Source: Paracoccaceae bacterium (GTDB lineage: Bacteria > Pseudomonadota > Alphaproteobacteria > Rhodobacterales > Rhodobacteraceae). Taken from it: a DNA stretch of 12,772 nt. Position 1 is the stretch's first letter; every line of letters starts with the position of its first letter. Positions 1-7,331 of the stretch are shown here, piece by piece. The notes under the pieces were generated by a model. The model was not told the DNA's origin, did not search any database, and saw only the letters and a program-made list of their open reading frames with translations. The DNA lies in contig JALXER010000304.1 of the NCBI GenBank assembly GCA_027069385.1, forward strand, positions 1 through 12,772, in the 5' to 3' direction. The position numbers and the translations under genes were made by a program.

Positions 1-1
1 C

Positions 2-22
2 CTACTCCTTAGCCGCCTCTGA
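2..22 (+). CDS. 3' end of probable leucine leader peptide (leuL-like), partial
   Basis: The frame starting at base 2 reads CTA CTC CTT AGC CGC CTC TGA, that is Leu-Leu-Leu-Ser-Arg-Leu-stop. Four of the last six codons are leucine, directly upstream of the leucine-biosynthesis gene leuA, and the stop codon lies inside the 5' arm of a strong stem (16-56). Leader peptides rich in the regulatory amino acid are the established sensor of ribosome-mediated attenuation. The start codon is outside the window, so length and translation signal cannot be judged. With only six codons visible this could be chance, but position, codon content and the overlapping stem agree. Confidence 0.55.
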   Translation, partial: LLLSRL

Positions 23-79
23 GCGTGCTGAGAACATCGGTGCGCGCGCTCAGAGGAGCAAAACCGCACCGGCATTCTC
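16..79 (+). promoter_or_regulatory. leuA leader with two competing stems (candidate attenuator)
   Basis: Stem A pairs CCTCTGAGCG (16-25) with CGCTCAGAGG (47-56) and extends inward through 26-28/44-46 with one G-U pair. Stem B pairs CGGTGCG (38-44) with CGCACCG (65-71) and GAGAA (30-34) with TTCTC (75-79) across a 3x3 internal loop. The 3' arm of A lies in the loop of B and the 5' arm of B lies in the loop of A, so the two stems compete or form a pseudoknot. A ribosome stalled on the leucine codons would cover the 5' arm of A. There is no T tract after either stem, so an ordinary intrinsic terminator is not visible. Control could act on leuA translation (its ribosome site is at 89-93) or through Rho; that is inference. 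Confidence 0.55.
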
Positions 80-101
80 TAACCAGCTAAGGACAACCAA
101 A

Positions 102-1649
102 ATGGCCCCTATGACAAATCAAAAAGACCGCGTGTTGATTTTTGACACCACCTTGCGCGACGGCGAGCAATCCCCGGGTGCAACCATGACCCATGACGAG
201 AAACTGGAAATCGCCGAGATGCTCGACGATATGGGCGTCGATATTATCGAAGCCGGGTTTCCGATTGCCTCCGAGGGCGACTTTGCCGCCGTTAGCGACA
301 TTGCCAAACGCAGCAAGAACAGCGTGATCTGCGGCTTGGCACGCGCCAAGCCGGGCGACATAGAGCGGGCCTTTGAAGCGGTGAAACACGCCAACCTGCC
401 GCGCATCCATACCTTTATCGGCACCAGCCCGCAGCATCGCGCCATTCCCAATCTCGACATGGACCAGATGGCCGAGGTCATCCACACCACCGTCAGCCAT
501 GCGCGCAACCTGTGCGACAATATCCAGTGGTCACCGATGGATGCGACCCGCACCGAAGACGATTATCTGTGCCGCGTGGTGGAAATCGCCATCAAGGCCG
601 GGGCAACCACAATCAACATTCCCGACACGGTGGGCTATACTGCCCCGGCCGAAAGCGCCGACCTGATCCGCATGTTGCTTGAACGGGTGCCCGGCGCTGA
701 CGAGATCACCTTTGCCACCCATTGCCATAACGACCTTGGCATGGCCACTGCCAACGCCCTTGCCGCCGTGGATGCGGGCGCGCGCCAGATCGAATGCACC
801 ATTAACGGGCTGGGCGAACGCGCCGGCAATACCGCGCTGGAAGAGGTGGTCATGGCGATCAAGGTGCGCAACGACATCATGCCCTATGAAACCGGCATCG
901 ACAGCCGCCAGATCATGAATCTGAGCCGCAAGGTCGCGGCGGTTTCGGGCTTTCCGGTGCAGTATAACAAGGCAATTGTCGGCAAAAACGCCTTTGCCCA
1001 TGAAAGCGGCATCCATCAGGACGGCATGCTCAAAAGCGCCGACACCTTTGAAATCATGCGCCCCGAGGATATCGGCCTGTCGGAAACCTCTATCGTGATG
1101 GGCAAGCATTCGGGCCGCGCGGCACTGCGTTCCAAGCTGGAAAACCTCGGCTTTGATCTGGGCGATAACCAGTTGAAAGACGTGTTTGTGCGCTTCAAGG
1201 AACTGGCGGACCGCAAGAAAGAGGTGTTCGACGATGACCTGATCGCCTTGATGAATGTCAGCACCGCCAATCCGTCGCGCGAACCCATGGAGCTGAGCAG
1301 CCTGAGCGTGGTTTGCGGGACCGAAGGGCCGCAAAGCGCCGATCTGGCCATGCGTTTCGATGACGAAATCAAGTCGGTCAAGGCCACCGGTGACGGGCCG
1401 GTCGATGCGGTGTTCAACGCGATCAAATCGCTGTTCCCGCATGATGCGCGCCTGCAGCTCTATCAGGTGCATGCGGTGACCGAAGGCACCGACGCGCAGG
1501 CCACGGTCAGCGTCCGGCTGGAGGAAAACGGCAAGATCGTTACCGGCCAAAGCAGCGATACCGATACGGTGGTGGCCTCGGCCAAGGCCTATATCGCGGC
1601 GCTCAACAATCTGCTGGTACGCCGGACAAAATCAGCACCGGACGCCTGA
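102..1649 (+). CDS. leuA: 2-isopropylmalate synthase
   Basis: Catalyses the first committed step of leucine synthesis: acetyl-CoA plus 2-oxoisovalerate to 2-isopropylmalate, in the cytoplasm. The 515 residues match the usual length of bacterial LeuA. The DRE-TIM barrel starts with the DTTLRDGEQ signature (15-23); the metal-binding HCHNDLGMA motif is at 207-215, and the second family signature NGLGERAGN at 235-243. Residues from about 395 to 510 form the LeuA dimer/allosteric domain, where leucine feedback normally acts. ATG 102 is preferred over ATG 111 because AAGGA (89-93) lies 8 bases before it. The gene follows a leader with leucine codons and competing stems, so leucine-dependent attenuation is likely. 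It ends at a strong terminator (1657-1690). Homocitrate synthase is a related family, but length and motifs fit LeuA. Confidence 0.96.
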   Translation: MAPMTNQKDRVLIFDTTLRDGEQSPGATMTHDEKLEIAEMLDDMGVDIIEAGFPIASEGDFAAVSDIAKRSKNSVICGLARAKPGDIERAFEAVKHANLPRIHTFIGTSPQHRAIPNLDMDQMAEVIHTTVSHARNLCDNIQWSPMDATRTEDDYLCRVVEIAIKAGATTINIPDTVGYTAPAESADLIRMLLERVPGADEITFATHCHNDLGMATANALAAVDAGARQIECTINGLGERAGNTALEEVVMAIKVRNDIMPYETGIDSRQIMNLSRKVAAVSGFPVQYNKAIVGKNAFAHESGIHQDGMLKSADTFEIMRPEDIGLSETSIVMGKHSGRAALRSKLENLGFDLGDNQLKDVFVRFKELADRKKEVFDDDLIALMNVSTANPSREPMELSSLSVVCGTEGPQSADLAMRFDDEIKSVKATGDGPVDAVFNAIKSLFPHDARLQLYQVHAVTEGTDAQATVSVRLEENGKIVTGQSSDTDTVVASAKAYIAALNNLLVRRTKSAPDA

Positions 1650-1656
1650 AAACCAC

Positions 1657-1690
1657 AAATGGCGCGCCTGACCGGTGCGCCATTTTGTTT
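1657..1690. terminator. Bidirectional intrinsic terminator between leuA and the convergent TerB-like gene
   Basis: AAATGGCGCGCC (1657-1668) pairs with GGTGCGCCATTT (1674-1685) with one G-U pair and a 5-base loop, giving a 12-bp stem. It is followed on the plus strand by TTTTGTTT (1683-1690). Read on the minus strand the same stem is followed by a T-rich tract (TTTGTGGTTTT, complement of 1649-1659). It starts 8 bases after the leuA stop and 14 bases past the end of the minus-strand gene, so it can serve both. Confidence 0.85.
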
Positions 1691-1703
1691 GCCGGTCTTT
1701 GCC

Positions 1704-2588
1704 TCAGGCACCGGCGGGTTGCAGTTGGTTTTCGTTGATGATCTTGGCGATATCCTGTTTTGACAGGCCCAGCGCCACGGCCAGCTTTTGCACAAACCGC
1801 GCCGAAGCATCGCTGGGCGTTCCCGCGACCAGCACCGCCTGAAGCGCGACATATACCAGTTCTTCGCGCCCGTCACTGTCCAGCCCCTCGCCAAAGCGGC
1901 GCAGCGTCTTGACTGACGGGCGCTGATGGGCCGCTTCGATCAGGGCCTGCGCCTGTTTGAATTCGATCTTGTGGTCCACCACCTGATTAACCGTGTCCAT
2001 CACCAGCACCGCCTGCTTTCGCGCCACAAACCCGTCGCTTTTGATTGCGTGGGTCATCACCTTGACCAGATTCTTTTGCGCCGGAGTCAACCCGGCCAGC
2101 AAACGGTCGCTTTCCCTGACCTTGGCCGAAGTCGGCCCCGCCCAGCCCCACCAGTTGGTTTCCTTGATGCGTTTGCGCAGATAGCGGGTAGAATAGACCG
2201 CCATGAGCACGATATAAAACAGCATGAATGCGCCCGCATAACGTTTATACGACGGGGGCGGAAAATCGGGGACATCTTGATCCAGCTTGCCGGTTTCCTG
2301 ATCAATGCGCAAATCCCGATGGCTATAGGGCAGCCAGGCACTGCCCTGACAGTTATTCGCGGACAGAACATATTCGCGGCTGGTCCAAGCGGGAATAAAA
2401 TACAGCACCGAAAACTGGCGCTCTTTGATGCAAAGGGTTAGCGGGGCTTGGCTTTCGGTCACACGCTCGGTCGGAGCCGCAAACAAAAGCGAGTCGTGCT
2501 GGCGCCAGAACAGATCGCCCAGCCCGTCAGCCCGCGCCGATTGCATAAAACCCAGACTTGCCAGAAATATCAAAGCGATAAAACGCAT
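1704..2588 (-). CDS. Secreted/membrane-anchored protein with TerB-like C-terminal domain
   Basis: No specific function is recognised. The 294-residue product begins with a signal-peptide-like segment (1-20, ending in Ser-Ala-Arg-Ala). A region of about 95 residues with two cysteines (53 and 80) follows, then a hydrophobic segment (about 117-134), a basic stretch (RYLRKRIK, 135-142) and a helical domain (about 165-290). That last domain resembles TerB/tellurite-resistance-type domains: it has SDGF at 184-187, SDG at 238-240 and an alanine-rich C-terminal helix pair ending LGLSKQDIAKIINE. The basic residues after the membrane segment suggest the TerB-like part is cytoplasmic and the N-terminal part periplasmic. 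The start is set at the ATG before the signal peptide; a longer ORF begins at 2666, but its first 26 residues look like translated leader DNA. It is convergent with leuA and divergent from mreB. TerB-like assignment is by eye only. Confidence 0.72.
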   Translation of the reverse strand: MRFIALIFLASLGFMQSARADGLGDLFWRQHDSLLFAAPTERVTESQAPLTLCIKERQFSVLYFIPAWTSREYVLSANNCQGSAWLPYSHRDLRIDQETGKLDQDVPDFPPPSYKRYAGAFMLFYIVLMAVYSTRYLRKRIKETNWWGWAGPTSAKVRESDRLLAGLTPAQKNLVKVMTHAIKSDGFVARKQAVLVMDTVNQVVDHKIEFKQAQALIEAAHQRPSVKTLRRFGEGLDSDGREELVYVALQAVLVAGTPSDASARFVQKLAVALGLSKQDIAKIINENQLQPAGA

Positions 2589-2919
2589 ACTTGTTACCCA
2601 TAACGGTTCAAATTCACCCGCATATTGCAGGAAAATGTGGCAATATTTTGTCTTGAACACCCGCACCGCAACAACAAACCGTCATTTCTGGTTACCGGCG
2701 ATGCCCGTCCATCCTAGCCGATCTTGACCTTTTAAATCAATAGCCCGCCCAATTGCCCCGATTCCGCCCATGTGCGGGATTTCGCCGGTAACGACGGGGA
2801 TGGACGAAAGTATCGGCGCGGGGCAATTCGCCCCTTCCATATAAGCGTTGCAATCCTTATACATTAGCAAATGGCATTCTCGGGGCAGGCAGATAACCCG
2901 AACTAACAAAGGCATGATG
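2589..2919. promoter_or_regulatory. Divergent intergenic region between the TerB-like gene and mreB
   Basis: This 331-base stretch has no convincing gene. It should hold promoters for both directions. The best minus-strand candidate is TTGATT (2740-2735) and TAGGAT (2716-2711) with an 18-base gap. On the plus strand a TATACA (2858-2863) lies near mreB with only a poor -35 (TTCCAT, 2835-2840). Neither is strong. A 7-bp inverted repeat, ATATTGC (2622-2628) with GCAATAT (2640-2646), lies close to the minus-strand gene. The middle of the region holds the interleaved inverted repeats described separately. Confidence 0.4.
2691..2828. repeat. Three interleaved perfect inverted repeats upstream of mreB
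   Basis: GTTACCGGCG (2691-2700) is the exact reverse complement of CGCCGGTAAC (2783-2792). CGTCCATCC (2706-2714) is that of GGATGGACG (2798-2806). AATTGCCCCG (2751-2760) is that of CGGGGCAATT (2819-2828). The arms occur in the order a, b, c, a', b', c', so no two of the three stems can be nested. The a and b arms are separated by 5 bases in both halves. The pattern fits paired protein-binding sites or mutually exclusive RNA stems; no known element is recognised. Confidence 0.7.
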
Positions 2920-3960
2920 ATGTTTGGCTTCTTTGGCGGCATGTTCTCCGCAGATATGGCGATTGACTTGGGCACGGCGAATACGCTGGTCTATGTCAAG
3001 GGCAAAGGGATTGTGTTGAATGAACCCTCGGTGGTGGCATACCACATTCGCGACGGCAAAAAGCAGGTTCTGGCGGTTGGCGAAGATGCCAAGCTGATGC
3101 TGGGCCGCACGCCCGGCAGCATAGAGGCCATCCGCCCGATGCGCGACGGGGTTATCGCCGATTTCGACGTGGCCGAGGAAATGATCAAGCATTTCATTCG
3201 CAAGGTTCACAAGCGCAGCTGGTTTGCCAAGCCGCGCATTATCGTTTGCGTGCCCCACGGGGCGACTCCGGTGGAAAAACGCGCAATTATCCAGTCGGTG
3301 GTCGAGGCGGGCGCGGGCAAGGTCGGGCTGATTGCCGAACCGATTGCAGCGGCGATTGGTGCGGGGATGCCGATTACCGACCCGACCGGATCGATGGTGG
3401 TGGATATCGGCGGCGGGACCACCGAGGTGGCGGTGCTTAGCCTTGGCGATATCGTTTATGCGCGCTCGGTCCGGATCGGGGGCGACCGGATGGATGATGC
3501 GATCATCTCGCACCTGCGCCGCCAGCACAACATCCTGATTGGCGATTCAACCGCCGAGCGGATCAAAACCAGTATCGGCACCGCCCGCATGCCCGATGAC
3601 GGGCGCGGCGCCAGCATGGAAATTCGCGGTCGCGACCTGATCAACGGCGTGCCCAAGGAAACCGAGATCACCCAGGGCCAGATTGCCGAGGCGCTGGCCG
3701 AACCGGTGCAACAGATTTGCGAGGCGGTGATGACCGCGCTTGAAACCACGCCGCCCGATCTGGCCGCCGATATCGTGGACCGGGGCGTCATGCTGACCGG
3801 TGGCGGCGCGTTGCTGGGCGATCTGGATCTGGCCTTGCGCGAACAAACCGGGCTGGCGATTTCGGTGGCCGACGAAACCCTGAATTGCGTGGCGCTCGGC
3901 ACCGGCAAGGCGCTGGAATTCGAAAACCAGCTTCAGCATATTTTGGATTACGGGAACTGA
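2920..3960 (+). CDS. mreB: Rod shape-determining actin-like protein MreB
   Basis: Bacterial actin that forms membrane-bound filaments and directs side-wall peptidoglycan synthesis. All actin-fold nucleotide motifs are present: phosphate-1 loop DLGTANTLVY (16-25), connector PIAAAIGAG (141-149), phosphate-2 loop VVDIGGGTTEVAV (160-172) and adenosine motif LTGGGALLG (292-300). The hydrophobic N-terminus (MFGFFGGMF) is suited to membrane binding, as in other MreB proteins. Three consecutive ATG codons (2914, 2917, 2920) could start the gene. AAAGG (2908-2912) leaves 7 bases before the third, so 2920 is chosen; that gives 346 residues, against 347 in E. coli. A longer ORF start at 2848 adds 22 residues with no family match. 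It is the first gene of the operon, and mreC follows after 22 bases. Confidence 0.96.
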   Translation: MFGFFGGMFSADMAIDLGTANTLVYVKGKGIVLNEPSVVAYHIRDGKKQVLAVGEDAKLMLGRTPGSIEAIRPMRDGVIADFDVAEEMIKHFIRKVHKRSWFAKPRIIVCVPHGATPVEKRAIIQSVVEAGAGKVGLIAEPIAAAIGAGMPITDPTGSMVVDIGGGTTEVAVLSLGDIVYARSVRIGGDRMDDAIISHLRRQHNILIGDSTAERIKTSIGTARMPDDGRGASMEIRGRDLINGVPKETEITQGQIAEALAEPVQQICEAVMTALETTPPDLAADIVDRGVMLTGGGALLGDLDLALREQTGLAISVADETLNCVALGTGKALEFENQLQHILDYGN

Positions 3961-3972
3961 CCCGACCTAGCC

Positions 3973-3985
3973 AGAGGAAACCGTG
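3973..3985 (+). promoter_or_regulatory. Ribosome binding site and GTG start of mreC
   Basis: AGAGGA (3973-3978) lies 4 bases before the GTG at 3983. It fixes a non-ATG start; the first in-frame methionine after it is inside the protein, past the membrane segment. Confidence 0.75.
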
Positions 3986-4858
3986 CCAAAACACAACCAC
4001 ACCAGAAAGTCATGGCAGACCATCCGGCGTATCACCGTCGGATTAACCATTGCGGCACTGTTGTTGTTGTTCATTATCTGGCGAATCGACAGCCCGCGCA
4101 TCGAACGGTTTCGCATGATGCTGGTGGACCGGTTTGTGCCCGATATGAGCTGGATGATGGCCCCCGTGACCCGCTTTACCCGCATCATCTCGGACTATCA
4201 GTCCTATGACGAGATTTACACCCAGAACCAGGAATTGCGCCAGGAATTGCAGCGCATGAAAGGCTGGCACGAGGCGGCGCTCCAGCTTGAACAGACCAAC
4301 GCACAGTTGCGCGCGTTGAACAATGTCAGCCTAAGCCCCGGACTTGGTTTTGTGACGGCCGAAGTGACCACCGATAGCGGCTCTCCGTTCAACCAGTCGG
4401 TTTTGCTGAATGTCGGGCGGCTGGACGGGATCATCGACGGACAGGCCACGGTTGACGGGCTGGGGCTGGTCGGGCGGATTTCGGGTGTCGGAGAGCAAAC
4501 CTCGCGCGTGGTGCTGCTGACCGATGTGTCCAGTCAGGTGCCGGTGATCATCCGCCCCGAGGGCCAGCGCGCCATTGTGCAGGGCGATAACAGCATCGCG
4601 CCGGTGATTGCGTTTCTGGATACGCCCGACTCGGTTACGCCGGGCATGCGGGTGGTCACCTCGGGCGATGGCGGGGTATTTCCGGCCGATCTGCTGGTGG
4701 GACAGGTGGCGCGGGGCACCGACGGGCGGTTGCGCATCATCCTTGCCGCCGATTACGAGGGGCTGGAATTTGTGCGGGTGCTGCGCAACGCCCAAAACGA
4801 CCAGATACAAGGGGCGGGTGAACTGGTCGGGGCCACCCCGCCCGAAACGTCCGAGTGA
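3983..4858 (+). CDS. mreC: Rod shape-determining protein MreC
   Basis: Bitopic inner-membrane scaffold of the elongasome. It links MreB to PBP2 and is thought to activate the PBP2-RodA pair. The 291-residue product has a basic cytoplasmic N-terminus, one membrane segment (about 17-34), a periplasmic coiled-coil stretch rich in Gln, Glu and Leu (about 72-112), and the beta-rich MreC domain (about 118-270). That domain carries the family-type motif GGVFPADLLVGQV (230-242). It is shorter than E. coli MreC (367) because there is little C-terminal tail, which is common in alphaproteobacteria. Start is GTG, supported by the ribosome site just upstream. Its stop overlaps the start of mreD by 4 bases. 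Confidence 0.94.
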   Translation: MPKHNHTRKSWQTIRRITVGLTIAALLLLFIIWRIDSPRIERFRMMLVDRFVPDMSWMMAPVTRFTRIISDYQSYDEIYTQNQELRQELQRMKGWHEAALQLEQTNAQLRALNNVSLSPGLGFVTAEVTTDSGSPFNQSVLLNVGRLDGIIDGQATVDGLGLVGRISGVGEQTSRVVLLTDVSSQVPVIIRPEGQRAIVQGDNSIAPVIAFLDTPDSVTPGMRVVTSGDGGVFPADLLVGQVARGTDGRLRIILAADYEGLEFVRVLRNAQNDQIQGAGELVGATPPETSE

Positions 4859-5391
4859 ACCGGCTGTTCAAAATCTGGGCAATGCGTCTGATCTATGCCG
4901 CCTTGGGTATTCTGGTGCTGACCCTGCCGCTGCTGCCGCTGCAATGCGCCCCCGCGCGTATCATGTCGCCCGACCTGTTCTTTTGCCTGACCGTGGCGTG
5001 GGTCATCCGCCAACCCGCCGGAGCGCCGCTGCTGCTGGTGGCCGCGCTGGCCTTGCTGGGCGATGCTATCCTGATGCGCCCGCCGGGCCTGTGGGCACTG
5101 CTGCTGGTCATTGTGACCGAGGTCATCCGCGCCACATCGGCAACCATCCGCCAACGCGGGCTGCTATTCGAACTGGGGGTGGTTGCGTTTAGCCTGTTTA
5201 TCATGATTGTGGTGCAAAACGTGGCGTTGTTTGTGACCTTTGCCGACCCGCTTGCGTTTCCGCGGCTACTTCAATTTGTGTTGATAACGCTTATTTGTTA
5301 CCCGATAACGGTGTTCATCCTGTATTACGGGTTGCGCATACGCGGGGTTGACCTCAAAAAACTGCCGGACCGGCTCGGGAAGATTAAGTGA
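4855..5391 (+). CDS. mreD: Rod shape-determining protein MreD
   Basis: Polytopic inner-membrane partner of MreC in the elongation machinery. The 178 residues are strongly hydrophobic. Segments at about 12-29, 38-51, 57-73, 77-92, 106-128 and 138-158 are compatible with the usual five or six membrane helices; the C-terminal tail is basic (KKLPDRLGKIK). Sequence conservation in this family is low, so the call rests on topology, length and position between mreC and mrdA. Start is the GTG of a GTGA overlap with the mreC stop. No clear ribosome site precedes it, so translation probably depends on coupling to mreC. Confidence 0.88.
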   Translation: MNRLFKIWAMRLIYAALGILVLTLPLLPLQCAPARIMSPDLFFCLTVAWVIRQPAGAPLLLVAALALLGDAILMRPPGLWALLLVIVTEVIRATSATIRQRGLLFELGVVAFSLFIMIVVQNVALFVTFADPLAFPRLLQFVLITLICYPITVFILYYGLRIRGVDLKKLPDRLGKIK

Positions 5392-7331
5392 AACTGCCAT
5401 CCAAAACCAACCGGGAAAAACAGCGCCGCATCACGCGACGCGCCTTGATGCTGGGCGGGGTGCAGATGGCGTTTATCGGGGTGCTAAGCTGGCGGATGCG
5501 CCAGTTGCAGGTCAAGCAAAGCAGCCAGTACCGCCTTTTGGCCGAGGAAAACCGCATCAACATCCGGCTGATCCCGCCCGAGCGCGGCCTTATTTTTGAT
5601 CGGGGCGGGGTTGCGCTGGCGGCCAACCAACCCAATTACCGCGTGGTTATCGTGCGTGAACAGGCCGGTGATCCGGCCCGCGTGCTGGCCGACCTTGCCA
5701 GGCTGATCGACCTGCCCGAAGAAACCCGACAGGATATTCTGGACACCATGGAGCGCCACAGCGCCTTTGTTTCCGTGCCGGTGGCCGAACATCTGGACTG
5801 GCAGGATTTCGCCCGTATTTCCGCCAACGCCCCTGCCCTGCCCGGCATCAATACCGAGGTGGGTCTTGACCGGATCTATCCGCAGGCCGAGGCCTATTCC
5901 CATATTGTGGGCTATGTCGGGCCGGTTTCCGACACCGACCTTGCGCGCTATGAAAACCCCGATCCGGTGCTGAAAATCCCCGATTTCCGCGTCGGGAAAA
6001 CCGGTATCGAGCGCAAATTGGAGGACCTGTTGCGCGGGTCCGCAGGCACCAGCCGGATCGAGGTGAACTCGGCCGGGCGGGTCATGCGCGAGTTGGGGCG
6101 CTCCGAAGGGCGCAACGGTGCCGACCTGCAACTGACCGTCGGCGATGATCTGCAAAAATATGCGCAGTACCGCCTTCAGGGCGAAAGCGCGGCTGCGGTG
6201 GTGATGGATGTGCAATCTGGCGATCTGCACGCCATGGCCTCTACGCCCGGGTTTGATCCGAACCTGTTCATTTATGGCATTTCCAGCAAAGACTGGAACG
6301 CGCTGCGCGACAACCCCTATCGCCCGCTGGCCGACAAGACCATCTCGGGGGTATATCCGCCCGGTTCCACCTTCAAGATGGTGGTGGCCCTGACCGCGCT
6401 GGAAGAAGGCGTGATAGAACCTGACGAGTTCATCAATTGCCCGGGCTATTACGATCTGGGCAACCGGCGGTTTCACTGCTGGCGGCGCGGCGGTCATGGC
6501 CGGGTGGACCTGAGCAACAGCCTTAAGCAATCTTGCGATGTCTACTATTACGAGATTTCCCAGCGGGTCGGTATTGAAAAGATCGCCACCATGGCCCGCC
6601 GTCTGGGGCTGGGCGAAGTCCCGAGCCTGCCCTTGCCTGCCATGGCGGCGGGGCTGGTCCCAACCAAGCAATACAAACAGGACAAGTTTCAACAACCGTG
6701 GTTTATCGGTGATACGCTCAACTCGGCGATTGGTCAGGGGTTTGTGCTGGCCTCGCCGCTGCAACTGGCGGTCTTGTCGGCCCGCATTGCCAGTGGCCGC
6801 ATGGTCGAACCGCGCCTGATCCGGCGGGTGAACGGCGTGCCCCAACCGCTGGAACGCCCGCCCCGCATCGGCCTGAGCGACACGCAACTTGACCATGTGC
6901 GCTTTGGCATGTTCCGCGTCGGAAACGAGCGGCGCGGCACCGCCTATGCCTCGCGCATTGCCGAGGAATCGATGCGCATGGCCGGTAAAACCGGCACCAG
7001 TCAGGTGCGCCAGATCACCGCCGCCGAACGCGCCGCCGGTGTCACCAAGAACGAAGACCTGCCATGGGAACGCCGCGACCACGCGCTGTTCGTCGGTTTC
7101 GCCCCCTATGACAACCCGATTTTCTCGATTTCGGTGGTGGTAGAGCATGGCGGCTCCGGCTCGCATACCGCTGCGCCGATTGCGCGGGATATCATGTTGC
7201 GCGCGCTTTACGGCACCCAGCCGCCGCTATCGGCCTATCCGGCCGAAATCCGCAGCAAAATGCGCCTTCAGCAAGAGCAAGAGCCGGCCCCCGCGCCCAT
7301 TACCCCGACCCCGGTCGAGGATCGCGCATGA
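5388..7331 (+). CDS. mrdA: Penicillin-binding protein 2 (peptidoglycan D,D-transpeptidase)
   Basis: Class B PBP that cross-links new side-wall peptidoglycan in the periplasm, paired with RodA. The 647 residues have a basic N-terminus, one membrane anchor (about 20-37), the dimerisation/pedestal domain (about 60-240, with the conserved PPERGLIFDR motif at 63-72), and the transpeptidase domain. The catalytic SxxK motif is STFK (327-330, Ser327 nucleophile), the second motif is SCD (382-384), and the third is KTGT (534-537). The C-terminal tail is proline- and glutamate-rich. Start is GTG in a GTGA overlap with the mreD stop, with GGAAG a few bases upstream. Size compares with 633 in E. coli PBP2. 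FtsI is the alternative class B enzyme, but the neighbours and the PBP2-type spacing favour MrdA. Confidence 0.95.
   Translation: MKLPSKTNREKQRRITRRALMLGGVQMAFIGVLSWRMRQLQVKQSSQYRLLAEENRINIRLIPPERGLIFDRGGVALAANQPNYRVVIVREQAGDPARVLADLARLIDLPEETRQDILDTMERHSAFVSVPVAEHLDWQDFARISANAPALPGINTEVGLDRIYPQAEAYSHIVGYVGPVSDTDLARYENPDPVLKIPDFRVGKTGIERKLEDLLRGSAGTSRIEVNSAGRVMRELGRSEGRNGADLQLTVGDDLQKYAQYRLQGESAAAVVMDVQSGDLHAMASTPGFDPNLFIYGISSKDWNALRDNPYRPLADKTISGVYPPGSTFKMVVALTALEEGVIEPDEFINCPGYYDLGNRRFHCWRRGGHGRVDLSNSLKQSCDVYYYEISQRVGIEKIATMARRLGLGEVPSLPLPAMAAGLVPTKQYKQDKFQQPWFIGDTLNSAIGQGFVLASPLQLAVLSARIASGRMVEPRLIRRVNGVPQPLERPPRIGLSDTQLDHVRFGMFRVGNERRGTAYASRIAEESMRMAGKTGTSQVRQITAAERAAGVTKNEDLPWERRDHALFVGFAPYDNPIFSISVVVEHGGSGSHTAAPIARDIMLRALYGTQPPLSAYPAEIRSKMRLQQEQEPAPAPITPTPVEDRA

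Noticed and set aside
531..1550. 339-codon open frame on the minus strand, antisense to leuA
   Set aside because: The composition is shadow-like, it has no recognisable motif, and it lies entirely within a certain leuA gene.
2724..2752. TTGACC (2724-2729) as the -35 box of an mreB promoter
   Set aside because: The hexamer is good, but no -10-like sequence occurs 16-18 bases downstream (that stretch is GC-rich).
2848..2919. Upstream extension of mreB starting at ATG 2848
   Set aside because: The extra 22 residues have no counterpart in MreB, and the AAAGG ribosome site sits just before the later ATG cluster.
4608..5192. 194-codon plus-strand frame across the mreC/mreD junction
   Set aside because: Arg/Pro/Ala-rich shadow of the mreC and mreD frames; membrane topology and motifs fit only the assigned frames.
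5484..7166. 560-codon open frame on the minus strand, antisense to mrdA
   Set aside because: It mirrors the codon bias of mrdA, is rich in His, Gly, Arg and Gln without domain pattern, and the plus-strand frame has all PBP2 catalytic motifs.
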